NCBI GenBank assembly: GCA_041594335.1
Contig: JBFHML010000069.1
Coordinates: 1 to 10,534 of the forward strand
DNA from: JAGPUQ01 sp041594335
GTDB lineage: Bacteria; Pseudomonadota; Gammaproteobacteria; Pseudomonadales; Porticoccaceae
Reading direction: 5' to 3'
Length of the DNA stretch: 10,534 nucleotides
Part shown: one piece after another, positions 1 to 6,343 of the stretch
How positions within the stretch are numbered: position 1 is the stretch's first letter
Layout: every line of letters starts with the position of its first letter
Notes under the pieces: generated by a model
The model's input: the letters and a program-made list of their open reading frames with translations, nothing else
Told to the model about the DNA's origin: nothing
The model's database searches: none
Made by a program: the position numbers and the translations under genes

Positions 1-1
1 G

Positions 2-139
2 CAGCCCGACGCGGTACTCTTGGCGACCAATGGGTTTGTACTGGAAGCTGGCGAGTATCGTATGGCAATACACCAAGCTGGTCCGGTGCGAGCGACGGTG
101 TTCTCTGGCGATACGCGACCCGAAGAACAAATGCATTGA
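2..139 (+). CDS. C-terminal fragment of an unidentified protein
   Basis: An open frame enters from the left edge and runs 45 codons to a TGA at 137-139. Its composition is protein-like (a mix of Val, Leu, Ala, Gly, Glu and Asp), and it ends in an acidic, hydrophilic tail, TRPEEQMH. I do not recognise the family, and no catalytic motif is visible in this short piece. Another frame is also open across the same stretch until about base 174, so the frame choice rests on amino-acid composition alone. GC at the third codon position is not strongly raised, which weakens the call. No clear terminator follows. The 180 bases up to the next gene hold no gene that I can support. Confidence 0.4.
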   Translation, partial: QPDAVLLATNGFVLEAGEYRMAIHQAGPVRATVFSGDTRPEEQMH

Positions 140-319
140 GTAGCATCAGCGAGACCGTGTGCGGGTGTGGAAATTAGTGGGCAGAAACTGTAGTTGTGGG
201 CGCGGGCTGGTCTGCAGCCCTTGGTCTAGCCGCGCCGAACGGTAGGCTGACAAAACATATTGGGCAGGTTGAAAAATGCGCGGATTCATTCCTCTTTACC
301 CCGGTACCGGAGTTTCAGC

Positions 320-499
320 ATGGGCATCGAAGTTGGGGGCCTGATCGGCCTGCTGGTCCTGATCGCCGACGTGTGGGCGATCATCAATGTAGTTCAGAGC
401 GGGGCCACGACTGGCGTCAAGGTTGCTTGGGTGGTCTTGATCTTGCTGCTACCGGTCTTGGGGTTGCTGATTTGGCTCCTGGCTGGTCCGCGCGGCTGA
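320..499 (+). CDS. Small two-helix membrane protein, PLDc_N (phospholipase D N-terminal type) family
   Basis: A 59-residue peptide made almost entirely of two hydrophobic helices (about residues 6-25 and 33-55), with a short polar turn between them (QSGATTGVK). The second helix and its end, with the pattern LLPVLGLLIWLLAGPRG, match the PLDc_N module. That module occurs at the N-terminus of cardiolipin synthases and also as free-standing small membrane proteins. The ATG at 320 is chosen over an in-frame TTG at 260 because a GGAG ribosome site (309-312) sits 7 bases upstream, and because the extra 20 residues would be polar and unlike the family. No phospholipase catalytic HKD motif is present, so this is not an enzyme by itself. 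It is probably an inner-membrane protein of unknown role. It stands alone, with no partner gene on its strand nearby. Confidence 0.7.
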   Translation: MGIEVGGLIGLLVLIADVWAIINVVQSGATTGVKVAWVVLILLLPVLGLLIWLLAGPRG

Positions 500-722
500 C
501 GCAAGCGGGCCGCTGCAGCCGAGCCAGCAGTCGCAAGTTACTAACACGCGTCCCGATCTCGGGTCTGGTCGAGCGTGCGCCAACGCGGATACCGTGTTTT
601 CTTCGTGCCGGTCATCGCTGCGCTGGGCTGGAAAGGGTGGTAGGGGACGCGTCGGCCGATTGATTCGGTTGGAGGATCGGCAGCCGCGCTCGGTCCGGGC
701 CGCGATGGCGGCTATTCGCTAG

Positions 723-766
723 GTGGCTGCCCCCGGGGCTCCGAGCCACAGCCCTCGACGGAGCCC
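723..766. repeat. Overlapping GC-rich inverted repeats
   Basis: Two mutually exclusive hairpins can be read. One has perfect 8-base arms, GGGCTCCG (736-743) and CGGAGCCC (759-766), with a 15-base loop. The other pairs GTGGCT (723-728) with AGCCAC (744-749), with an inner GCCCC/GGGGC stem. Neither is followed by a T-run on either strand. It may be a structured back-up terminator between convergent genes or simply GC-rich chance pairing. Confidence 0.35.
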
Positions 767-788
767 TAATCAGAGCAGGGCGTGTTCC

Positions 789-809
789 AAAAGCTGCCCA
801 TGCAGGCAG
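789..809 (-). terminator. Probable intrinsic terminator of proS
   Basis: Read on the minus strand, about 10 bases after the proS stop, CTGCC pairs with GGCAG across a short loop (a U-G wobble can add a sixth pair). CTTTT follows immediately. The stem is short, but the hairpin plus U-run in the right place and orientation fits a rho-independent terminator. Confidence 0.5.
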
Positions 810-819
810 TCCGCCGCAG

Positions 820-2532
820 TCACGCGGCGCTGCTCATCACGCGGTCTAAGGCTTCGGCGAGGGGGAGGTCACTTTTTGCATTGGTGCGGCGATCGCGATG
901 CTCGATCGTTCCTTCCTTCAGGCCGCGCTCGCCCACGATCAGTGCCTGCGGTATCCCCATCAACTCGATATCGGCCAACATGACTCCCAGCCGGGCTTTG
1001 GGTTTGTCCATGAACAAGACCTCGCAGCCTGCGTTGCACAGTTCCGTGTAGAGCTGTTCGCAAGTTTCGCGTACGGCGTCAGATTGGTGGGCGTTGATGG
1101 GCAGGATCGCTACCGAGAAGGGTGCCAGCGCGTCGGGCCAGACAATGCCGCGAGCGTCGTGGTGTTGCTCAACGGCTGCAGCGATCACTCGGGTGACGCC
1201 GATGCCGTAACAACCCATCAGCAGCACTTGCTCACGGCCATTTTCGTCCAATACTCGGGCGTTCATGGCTTCGCTGTACTTGGTGCCGAGCTGGAAGATA
1301 TGCCCTACCTCGATGCCCCGCCGAATCAGTAAATGGCCTTCGCCATCTGGGCTGGGGTCGCCCGCGACCACATTACGTAGGTCCGCAACCGTTGGCAGCG
1401 GGCAGTCTCGTTCCCAGTTGACGCCAGTGAGATGGAAGCCGTCGCGGTTTGCGCCGCAGACGAAATCGGCGAGGGCTGCTGCCGAGTGGTCGGCGATGAT
1501 CGGTAGGGGTAACCCTACCGGACCCAGGGAGCCCGGTCCGCAGGCTAGGGCTGAGCGAATCTCGCTTTCGCTGGCCAAGCGTAGCGGGGTGGCCACGGCG
1601 GGGAGTTTCTCGGCCTTGATGGCGTTGAGCTGGTGGTCTCCACGCAACACCAACGCGACTAATTGACCCGGTTCGGTGCCTTGTACCACCAGCGTTTTGA
1701 GTACTCGCTGGGCGGTGCAGCCGAGAAACTCACAGACCGCCTGGATACTGTGCTGTCCGGGCGTAGCGACTTCGTTCATGGATTCGGTAGCAGGGGCACG
1801 CTCGGTGTTCGGTGACCGTGCGGGCGCGAGTTCGACATTGGCGGCATAATCGCTGCGGTCGGAAAAAGCGATGGCATCTTCCCCCGACTCTGCAAGGACG
1901 TGAAATTCGTGGGAGTGGCTGCCACCGATACTGCCCGTATCCGCGAGCACAGCGCGAAATTCCAGCCCCAAGCGGCGGAAGATGTTGGTGTATGCGGTGT
2001 GCATGCGGTCGTAAGTGTCGGCCAAACAGGTTTCGCTCAGATGGAAGGAGTAGCCGTCCTTCATCAGGAATTCGCGGGCTCGCATGACGCCGAACCGCGG
2101 GCGGATCTCGTCGCGGAACTTGGTTTGTATCTGGTACAGGTTGGCCGGAAGATCCCGGTAACTACGGATTTCAGTGCGCATCAGGTCAGTGATGATTTCC
2201 TCATGCGTTGGGCCTAGGCAGAAGGCGCGGCCGTGACGGTCCTCGATGCGCAGCAGTTCGGGGCCGTATTGCTCCCAGCGCCCGGATTCTCGCCACAGAT
2301 CTCCCGGCTGCACGACCGGCATGAGCACCTCTTGGGCACCAGCCGCATCCATCTCTTCCCGGACAATCGCCTCGACCTTGCGCAGTACCCGCAACCCGAG
2401 CGGCAACCAAGTGTAGAGTCCTGCGGCGAGCTTGCGAATCAGCCCGGCACGCAGCATGAGTTGGTGGCTGATGACCTCTGCTTCTGCGGGGGTTTCTTTG
2501 AGTGTGGGGAGCAGTAGGCGGGTGGCGCGCAT
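820..2532 (-). CDS. proS: Prolyl-tRNA synthetase, bacterial type with editing domain (ProRS)
   Basis: A 570-residue class II synthetase that charges tRNA-Pro with proline in the cytoplasm; E. coli ProRS has 572 residues. Visible parts in order are the N-terminal catalytic segment with GPTHEE (107-112), motif 2 with FRDEIRPR (139-146), and the inserted YbaK-like editing domain (roughly 225-395). This domain has the Lys in RVLKT at position 279, the same number as the editing-site Lys of the E. coli enzyme. Motif 3, GCYGIGVTR (440-448), and a C-terminal anticodon-binding domain follow. The start at 2532 (MRATRLLLPTLKETPAEAE) matches the family N-terminus. The frame is open to an ATG at 2610, but those 26 residues look unlike the family and would run through the likely promoter. 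No strong ribosome site precedes the chosen ATG. The gene lies downstream of the HU-type gene on the same strand, separated by a hairpin, and so is probably transcribed on its own. Confidence 0.96.
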   Translation of the reverse strand: MRATRLLLPTLKETPAEAEVISHQLMLRAGLIRKLAAGLYTWLPLGLRVLRKVEAIVREEMDAAGAQEVLMPVVQPGDLWRESGRWEQYGPELLRIEDRHGRAFCLGPTHEEIITDLMRTEIRSYRDLPANLYQIQTKFRDEIRPRFGVMRAREFLMKDGYSFHLSETCLADTYDRMHTAYTNIFRRLGLEFRAVLADTGSIGGSHSHEFHVLAESGEDAIAFSDRSDYAANVELAPARSPNTERAPATESMNEVATPGQHSIQAVCEFLGCTAQRVLKTLVVQGTEPGQLVALVLRGDHQLNAIKAEKLPAVATPLRLASESEIRSALACGPGSLGPVGLPLPIIADHSAAALADFVCGANRDGFHLTGVNWERDCPLPTVADLRNVVAGDPSPDGEGHLLIRRGIEVGHIFQLGTKYSEAMNARVLDENGREQVLLMGCYGIGVTRVIAAAVEQHHDARGIVWPDALAPFSVAILPINAHQSDAVRETCEQLYTELCNAGCEVLFMDKPKARLGVMLADIELMGIPQALIVGERGLKEGTIEHRDRRTNAKSDLPLAEALDRVMSSAA

Positions 2533-2566
2533 GAGCGATCGAATTCCGCAATCGAGGGGGCAGCGT

Positions 2567-2572
2567 ATTCTA
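2567..2572 (-). promoter_or_regulatory. Candidate extended -10 promoter of proS
   Basis: On the minus strand the sequence reads TGCTAGAAT, an extended -10 element (TGN followed by a 5/6 match to TATAAT). It lies about 35 bases before the proS start, giving a leader of roughly 28 bases. No good -35 box is found at the usual spacing, which is typical of extended -10 promoters. It lies downstream of the GC-rich hairpin after the HU gene, supporting independent transcription of proS. Confidence 0.45.
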
Positions 2573-2616
2573 GCAGGGGTTAGCCCGATAACCGTTGCAG
2601 GATGGCGCAACGGTGG

Positions 2617-2644
2617 GCCCCGGGCGCAGGCCGCCGCCCGGGGC
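2617..2644 (-). terminator. Strong GC-rich hairpin between the HU-type gene and proS
   Basis: A perfect 10-base inverted repeat, GCCCCGGGCG (2617-2626) and CGCCCGGGGC (2635-2644), encloses an 8-base loop. It starts about 15 bases after the stop of the HU-type gene, a usual place for a terminator. In the minus direction no U-run follows, so termination would depend on stem strength or on Rho. It could instead stabilise the 3' end of the HU transcript. Confidence 0.45.
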
Positions 2645-2659
2645 TTTCACTGCCGCGTA

Positions 2660-3100
2660 TTACTTGGCCATGTCTTTGAGCGCTTTCAGCGGCTGGATTT
2701 TTACCGAGGTGCTGCGGGGTCTGGCTTTGAAAACGGTTTCCTGCCCAGTAAATGGGTTGATGCCCTTGCGGGCCTTGCGGGCCGGCTTCTCCACAGTTTT
2801 GATCTTGAACAGGCCCGGCATCGTGAATTCGCCGACTGCGCGCTTTTTGATGTGGCGCTCGATGACGGTGCTCAACTCGTCGAGGACCTCTGCCACCTGG
2901 CGTTTGCTGAGACCGGTGTTGGTGGATAATTCAGTGAGGATTTGGGACTTGGTGAATTTCTCCGGGAGCGCGGTGACTCTACGTGTCTGCGCCGCGGGTT
3001 TGGCCGTCTTGGCTTTCGGGGCGGGCTTGGTTTTGGCGGCGGTTTTCGCCGCTGGAGCTTTCTTTGCCGGAGCTTTGCGGGCGGTTTTAGTGGCAGCCAT
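2660..3100 (-). CDS. HU-family DNA-binding protein with histone-H1-like N-terminal tail
   Basis: A 146-residue nucleoid-associated protein. Residues 1-45 form a low-complexity tail rich in Lys, Ala and Pro (KAPAKKAPAAK-like runs), resembling eukaryotic histone H1 tails and bacterial AlgP-type repeats. Residues 48-145 form an HU/IHF-type core: a helical start (FTKSQILTELS), a dimerisation helix, then GEFTMPGLFKI and the DNA-inserting arm with NPFTG (115-119), which holds the Pro that bends DNA in the family, and a C-terminal helix PLKALKDMA. Ordinary HU has about 90 residues, so the tail is an extra module. The expected role is DNA compaction and architecture. An AAGGG ribosome site sits 7 bases before the ATG. 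The gene is divergent from the fmdB-aspS cluster and has a good promoter candidate about 90 bases upstream. The subfamily is not certain. Confidence 0.88.
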   Translation of the reverse strand: MAATKTARKAPAKKAPAAKTAAKTKPAPKAKTAKPAAQTRRVTALPEKFTKSQILTELSTNTGLSKRQVAEVLDELSTVIERHIKKRAVGEFTMPGLFKIKTVEKPARKARKGINPFTGQETVFKARPRSTSVKIQPLKALKDMAK

Positions 3101-3191
3101 AAATAATCCCTTGTTGAGTGGAATTCGACAATTGGTGCGGGTTCAAGCCGGAAAAGCCAGGGGTCCGGAGTATGCAAGTCACCCGCGGACT

Positions 3192-3220
3192 TATATAAAG
3201 CATTGAAAATGGGGTCGCAA
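3192..3220 (-). promoter_or_regulatory. Candidate sigma-70 promoter of the HU-type gene
   Basis: On the minus strand TTGCGA (3215-3220) and TATATA (3192-3197) are separated by exactly 17 bases. Just upstream of the -35 box, A-runs (GGAAAAAGG, then GGGAAAAAAAC further out) look like an UP element for RNA polymerase alpha-subunit contact. This would fit strong expression of a nucleoid protein. The leader would be about 85 bases. Confidence 0.55.
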
Positions 3221-3230
3221 GGCCTTTTTC

Positions 3231-3255
3231 CGGGGAAAGCTTGTTTTTTTCCCGG
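3231..3255. repeat. Inverted repeat in the divergent HU/fmdB intergenic region
   Basis: CCGGGGAAA (3231-3239) can pair with TTTTCCCGG (3247-3255) through one G-U pair, around a 7-base loop. It lies upstream of both divergent promoters, so it is not in terminator position for either gene. It could be a protein-binding site or chance; the A/T-runs within it also serve as the possible UP element of the HU promoter. Confidence 0.3.
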
Positions 3256-3318
3256 CAGCCTCCAGATTGCGCCATGGTTGGACGTCTGGAGGCGGCTTTG
3301 CGGGCGAGTTCGCGCAGG

Positions 3319-3347
3319 TTCCGGGCGGTCCGAGCGCGCAGTATAAT
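3319..3347 (+). promoter_or_regulatory. Candidate promoter of the fmdB-aspS cluster
   Basis: A perfect TATAAT (3342-3347) lies about 56 bases before the fmdB start. The -35 at 17-base spacing (TTCCGG, 3319-3324) is poor. The bases after the -10 are GCGCGCC, a GC-rich discriminator of the type known at stringently controlled promoters of translation genes, which would suit aspS. A 7-base perfect inverted repeat, GCGCGCA (3334-3340) and TGCGCGC (3347-3353), flanks the -10 symmetrically. Confidence 0.55.
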
Positions 3348-3402
3348 GCGCGCCTTTTTGGGCCCGCTATGCAGCTCATCTTTGTCCGGAGGTTCTCCAG
3401 CG

Positions 3403-3723
3403 ATGCCGATCTACGAATACCAGTGCCAGGATTGTGGACACGAACTGGAAGCCATGCAGAAGGTCGCGGACCCGCAGCTCGTCGATTGCCCCGCTTGCGG
3501 TGCGGCGGGGTTGCGGAAGAAGCTGACCGCCAGCGCGTTCCGTCTCAGCGGCGGCGGTTGGTACGAAACCGATTTTAAAACCGGTGGTACCAAGCGCAAT
3601 TTAGCCGCAGGTAGCGACGCGGGCCCAGCCAACAGTGAGGGTGGTAAATCCAGTGCCGAAGCCGCCAAGCCGAAGGAGGGCGGTGGCGCCGGCGCTGCGG
3701 CTGCCGCTACGGCCACATCATGA
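3403..3723 (+). CDS. FmdB-family zinc-ribbon protein
   Basis: A 106-residue protein starting MPIYEYQCQDCG. Two CxxC pairs (Cys8/Cys11 and Cys29/Cys32) form a single zinc ribbon typical of the FmdB/CxxC_CXXC_SSSS family, followed by the family's LSGGGWYETDF segment (48-58). Residues 65-106 are a low-complexity Ala/Gly/Ser/Lys tail, probably disordered and variable between species. The molecular role of this family is not established; the name comes from a proposed regulator of formamidase. The start is fixed by the family N-terminus and by a GGAGG site at 3388-3392, ten bases upstream. The stop overlaps the aspS start by four bases (ATGA). That implies co-translation and is the strongest hint that the protein is made together with AspRS. 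It is the first gene after the likely promoter. Confidence 0.9.
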   Translation: MPIYEYQCQDCGHELEAMQKVADPQLVDCPACGAAGLRKKLTASAFRLSGGGWYETDFKTGGTKRNLAAGSDAGPANSEGGKSSAEAAKPKEGGGAGAAAAATATS

Positions 3724-5510
3724 CGGCGGGCGGCGAGGCGCTGGGGCGTTCCCACTATTGCGGTAGCGTCGGCCCGGAGTTGGCGGGTGCGGAAGTCACG
3801 CTTTGTGGCTGGGTGCATCGGCGCCGCGACCACGGCGGGGTGATCTTTCTCGACCTGCGTGATCGAGCAGGGGTGGTGCAAGTCGTATTCGATCCGGATT
3901 GTGGCGAGCACTTCGCCGCTGCGGACCGGGTGCGCCCGGAGTATGTGGTACGCGTCACCGGCCGGGTACGGGAGCGCTCTGCGGAAACGGTCAATCCGGA
4001 GATGGCAACCGGTGCGATCGAAGTTTACGGTGCTACCTTGAGCATTCTCAATGCCGCGGAGACGCCTCCGTTCCAACTCGATGAACACACCCGGGTTGGC
4101 GAGGACGTCCGGCTGCATCATCGGTACATCGATTTACGGCGACCCGAAATGCAGCGCAACCTGCGCATGCGTGCGAAGGTGACGGGCTTTGTGCGCCGTT
4201 TTCTCGATGCACAGGGTTTTCTGGATATCGAAACGCCGGTTTTGACGCGTGCCACCCCAGAGGGCGCTCGCGACTATCTGGTGCCGAGCCGCACTCAGCC
4301 CGGGCGGTTCTTTGCCTTGCCGCAATCACCGCAATTGTTCAAGCAATTGCTGATGGTCAGTGGTTTCGATCGGTATTATCAGGTCGCGCGCTGTTTCCGC
4401 GACGAAGATTTGCGTGCCGACCGCCAGCCGGAGTTCACTCAGGTGGACATCGAAGCGTCCTTCGTGGATGAGGCGGAAGTCATGGCCATCACCGAGCAGA
4501 TGGTGGTCGGTCTGTTCGGCGAAGTGCTGGGCGTGGATCTCGGATCTTTTCCGCGCATGACCTACGCCGATGCCATGGCCCGATTTGGTAGCGACAAGCC
4601 GGATCTGCGTATTCCGCTCGAATTGGTGGATATCAAGGATTTGATGACGGGCGTCGAGTTTCAGGTCTTCGCGGCCCCGGCAGCGGATCCGGAGGGTCGA
4701 GTCACGGCGTTGCGCCTGCCCGGCGGCGGTTCGCTCTCGCGTAAGCAGATCGATGAGTACACCGCCTTTGTCGCGCGTTACGGTGCCCGGGGGCTGGCCT
4801 ATATCAAGGTCAATGATGCCAGGGACGTTGAACAGGGCCTGCAATCGCCGATCGTCAAATTTCTCCCCAGTGCAACGCGTCGCGCCATTCTTGAGCGCGT
4901 CGGCGCTGAAGATGGCGACCTGATCTTTTTTGGCGCAGATAAAGGCAAGATTGTTTCTGAATCCTTGGGCGCATTGCGCTGTCGGCTGGGCGCTGATCTG
5001 GCGTTGTACGACCGGGATTGGGCGCCGTTGTGGGTCGTCGATTTTCCGATGTTCGAGCGCGAGCCCGGTGGTCGCTGGACGCCCCTCCACCACCCCTTCA
5101 CGGCCCCCTCGGTCAGCGCCGATGCGCTCCTCGCCGAGCCAGGCCGCGCGCTGTCGCGAGCCTACGATATGGTGCTCAATGGCACTGAACTGGGCGGTGG
5201 GTCGGTTCGGATTCACCGTCCCGAAATGCAGGCAGCGGTCTTCGATATCCTCGATATCGGCGCGGCGGAGCAACGCGAGAAATTTGGTTTTCTCCTCGAT
5301 GCGCTCAAATTCGGCTGCCCGCCCCATGCGGGGATCGCTTTCGGGCTGGATCGGCTGGTGATGCTGATGTTGGGCGCAGCATCGATCCGCGACGTGATCG
5401 CCTTTCCCAAGACCCAGTCGGCGCAGTGTCTGCTGACCGATGCCCCAGGGACGGTCGGCGTGGAGGCGCTGCACGAGTTGCACATCTCCCTGCGCTCACC
5501 GAAGCAGTAG
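3720..5510 (+). CDS. aspS: Aspartyl-tRNA synthetase, bacterial type, possibly non-discriminating (AspRS)
   Basis: A 596-residue class II synthetase; E. coli AspRS has 590. An N-terminal OB-fold anticodon-binding domain (about 10-115, with CGWVHRRRD) precedes the catalytic core with motif 2, FRDEDLRADRQPEFTQ (226-241). The bacterial GAD insertion (about 290-425) follows, then motif 3 with GIAFGLDRL (538-546). His38 lies in RRRDHGG, where the discriminating E. coli enzyme has Leu. Glu89 replaces the Lys that E. coli has in its DEKNIN segment. Non-discriminating Pseudomonas aeruginosa AspRS has His and Gly at these sites, so this enzyme may also make Asp-tRNA-Asn for GatCAB; this is inference. 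The protein has about eight residues (MTAGGEAL) before the family start GRSHYCG. No Shine-Dalgarno site precedes the ATG, which overlaps the fmdB stop, so translation is probably coupled. The next gene, yebC, begins 21 bases downstream. Confidence 0.97.
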   Translation: MTAGGEALGRSHYCGSVGPELAGAEVTLCGWVHRRRDHGGVIFLDLRDRAGVVQVVFDPDCGEHFAAADRVRPEYVVRVTGRVRERSAETVNPEMATGAIEVYGATLSILNAAETPPFQLDEHTRVGEDVRLHHRYIDLRRPEMQRNLRMRAKVTGFVRRFLDAQGFLDIETPVLTRATPEGARDYLVPSRTQPGRFFALPQSPQLFKQLLMVSGFDRYYQVARCFRDEDLRADRQPEFTQVDIEASFVDEAEVMAITEQMVVGLFGEVLGVDLGSFPRMTYADAMARFGSDKPDLRIPLELVDIKDLMTGVEFQVFAAPAADPEGRVTALRLPGGGSLSRKQIDEYTAFVARYGARGLAYIKVNDARDVEQGLQSPIVKFLPSATRRAILERVGAEDGDLIFFGADKGKIVSESLGALRCRLGADLALYDRDWAPLWVVDFPMFEREPGGRWTPLHHPFTAPSVSADALLAEPGRALSRAYDMVLNGTELGGGSVRIHRPEMQAAVFDILDIGAAEQREKFGFLLDALKFGCPPHAGIAFGLDRLVMLMLGAASIRDVIAFPKTQSAQCLLTDAPGTVGVEALHELHISLRSPKQ

Positions 5511-5531
5511 GCATCGAATCGGAGGATTGTC

Positions 5532-6263
5532 ATGGCGGGCCACAGCAAGTGGGCCAATATCAAACACCGCAAGGCGGCGCAGGACGCGCAGCGCGGCAAA
5601 CTGTTCACCAAAATGATTCGTGAGTTGGTCACCGCAGCGCGAACCGGTGGCCCTGCGCCGGAAGACAATCCCCGATTGCGGACCGCGATCGATAAGGCGC
5701 TCTCGGTCAACATGAAAAAAGACACGATCGAGAAGGCCGTTCAACGGGGTGCTGGCGCCAGCGAGGGCGATAACTACGAAGAGGTGTCTTATGAGGGTTA
5801 CGGCCCAGGTGGCATCGCAGTACTCGTGGAATGCCTGACCGACAACCGCAATCGTACAGTCGCCGATGTCCGCCACGCTTTCAGTAAGCGGGGCGGTAAC
5901 CTCGGCACCGATGGCTCCGTGGCCTACCTCTTCAACCGACAGGGGCTGCTCGCCTATTCGCCGGATAGCGATGAAGATCGGATTATGGAGGTGGCGCTGG
6001 AAGCCGGTGCCGAAGACGTCATTGTCAACGACGACGGTTCGATCGACGTGTTGACCCCGTGGCAGGAACTGGCGCAGGTGAAGGCCGCAATGGCTGAAGG
6101 TGGATGTGCTGCTGAACACGCCGAGGTGGCCATGCTGCCGGTGACGACGGTGGTGCCCGATGCCGCGGTAGTCGAGGATCTGATGGCGCTGATCGAACAG
6201 CTCGAGGATCTGGATGACGTCCAGAACGTCTATACCAATGCCGAACTCCCGACGCGCGACTGA
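5532..6263 (+). CDS. yebC: YebC/PmpR-family translation and regulatory factor
   Basis: A 243-residue cytoplasmic protein of the YebC/TACO1 family (E. coli YebC has 246). The N-terminus MAGHSKWANIKHRK is diagnostic. Further family signatures are GYGPGG (89-94), TDNRNRT (103-109) and a Gly-rich KRGGNLGTDGSVAYLF segment (119-134). Members have been described as transcription regulators (PmpR in Pseudomonas) and as factors that help ribosomes through difficult sequences such as proline runs; the sequence cannot decide between these. A GGAGG site (5521-5525) sits six bases before the ATG. The gene lies 21 bases after aspS and 80 bases before ruvC, the usual gammaproteobacterial arrangement. Confidence 0.96.
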   Translation: MAGHSKWANIKHRKAAQDAQRGKLFTKMIRELVTAARTGGPAPEDNPRLRTAIDKALSVNMKKDTIEKAVQRGAGASEGDNYEEVSYEGYGPGGIAVLVECLTDNRNRTVADVRHAFSKRGGNLGTDGSVAYLFNRQGLLAYSPDSDEDRIMEVALEAGAEDVIVNDDGSIDVLTPWQELAQVKAAMAEGGCAAEHAEVAMLPVTTVVPDAAVVEDLMALIEQLEDLDDVQNVYTNAELPTRD

Positions 6264-6273
6264 TCGTCTGGCG

Positions 6274-6285
6274 TGTGCCGGCACA
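6274..6285. promoter_or_regulatory. Perfect 12-base palindrome before ruvC
   Basis: TGTGCCGGCACA is a perfect palindrome in the 80-base gap between yebC and ruvC. It ends five bases before a possible -35 box (TTGACG), where a repressor or activator site could lie. It does not match the E. coli-type LexA box (CTG-N10-CAG) or the GAAC/GTTC-type SOS boxes. The binding protein is unknown, and it could also be a small hairpin in a read-through transcript. Confidence 0.35.
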
Positions 6286-6290
6286 AGCGC

Positions 6291-6319
6291 TTGACGTCGC
6301 GGAGCCTACTGCCGAGACT
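6291..6319 (+). promoter_or_regulatory. Weak candidate internal promoter for ruvCAB
   Basis: TTGACG (6291-6296, five of six matches to the -35 consensus) is followed after 17 bases by GAGACT (6314-6319, three of six for the -10). The -10 is poor, so the call is tentative. It lies in the largest gap of the plus-strand cluster, directly after the palindrome. Confidence 0.3.
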
Positions 6320-6343
6320 GGCTGCCGTTGAGGTCGAGCCGCG

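Larger units (their letters stand above)
500..819. other. Gene-free stretch between the PLDc_N peptide and proS
   Basis: About 320 bases between the ends of two convergent genes. I find no reading frame with family resemblance, no tRNA and no insertion-sequence end. The visible structure is a cluster of inverted repeats in the right half (723-766) and a short terminator-like hairpin next to proS (789-809). The left part (500-720) shows nothing I can name. Confidence 0.5.

Noticed and set aside
196..663. Plus-strand open frame of 155 codons overlapping the small membrane protein
   Set aside because: Composition is Arg/Gly/Ser-rich without domain features. The overlapping frame at 320-499 gives a clear family match with a ribosome site.
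500..819. Possible RNA gene or tRNA in the gap before proS
   Set aside because: I found no cloverleaf, T-loop consensus or family-like structure; only short hairpins, one with a terminator-like T-run.
2533..2610. N-terminal extension of ProRS by 26 residues
   Set aside because: The family N-terminus begins at MRATRLLLPTLKET. The extension would be translated from bases that carry the likely -10 promoter element.
4326..5483. Long open frame (385 codons) antisense to aspS
   Set aside because: It lies wholly inside aspS on the opposite strand. It has no family resemblance, and such frames arise from the codon bias of GC-rich genes.
5496..6284. Open frame of 262 codons antisense to yebC
   Set aside because: Fully covers yebC, whose identity is certain; no domain seen and no independent promoter or ribosome site.
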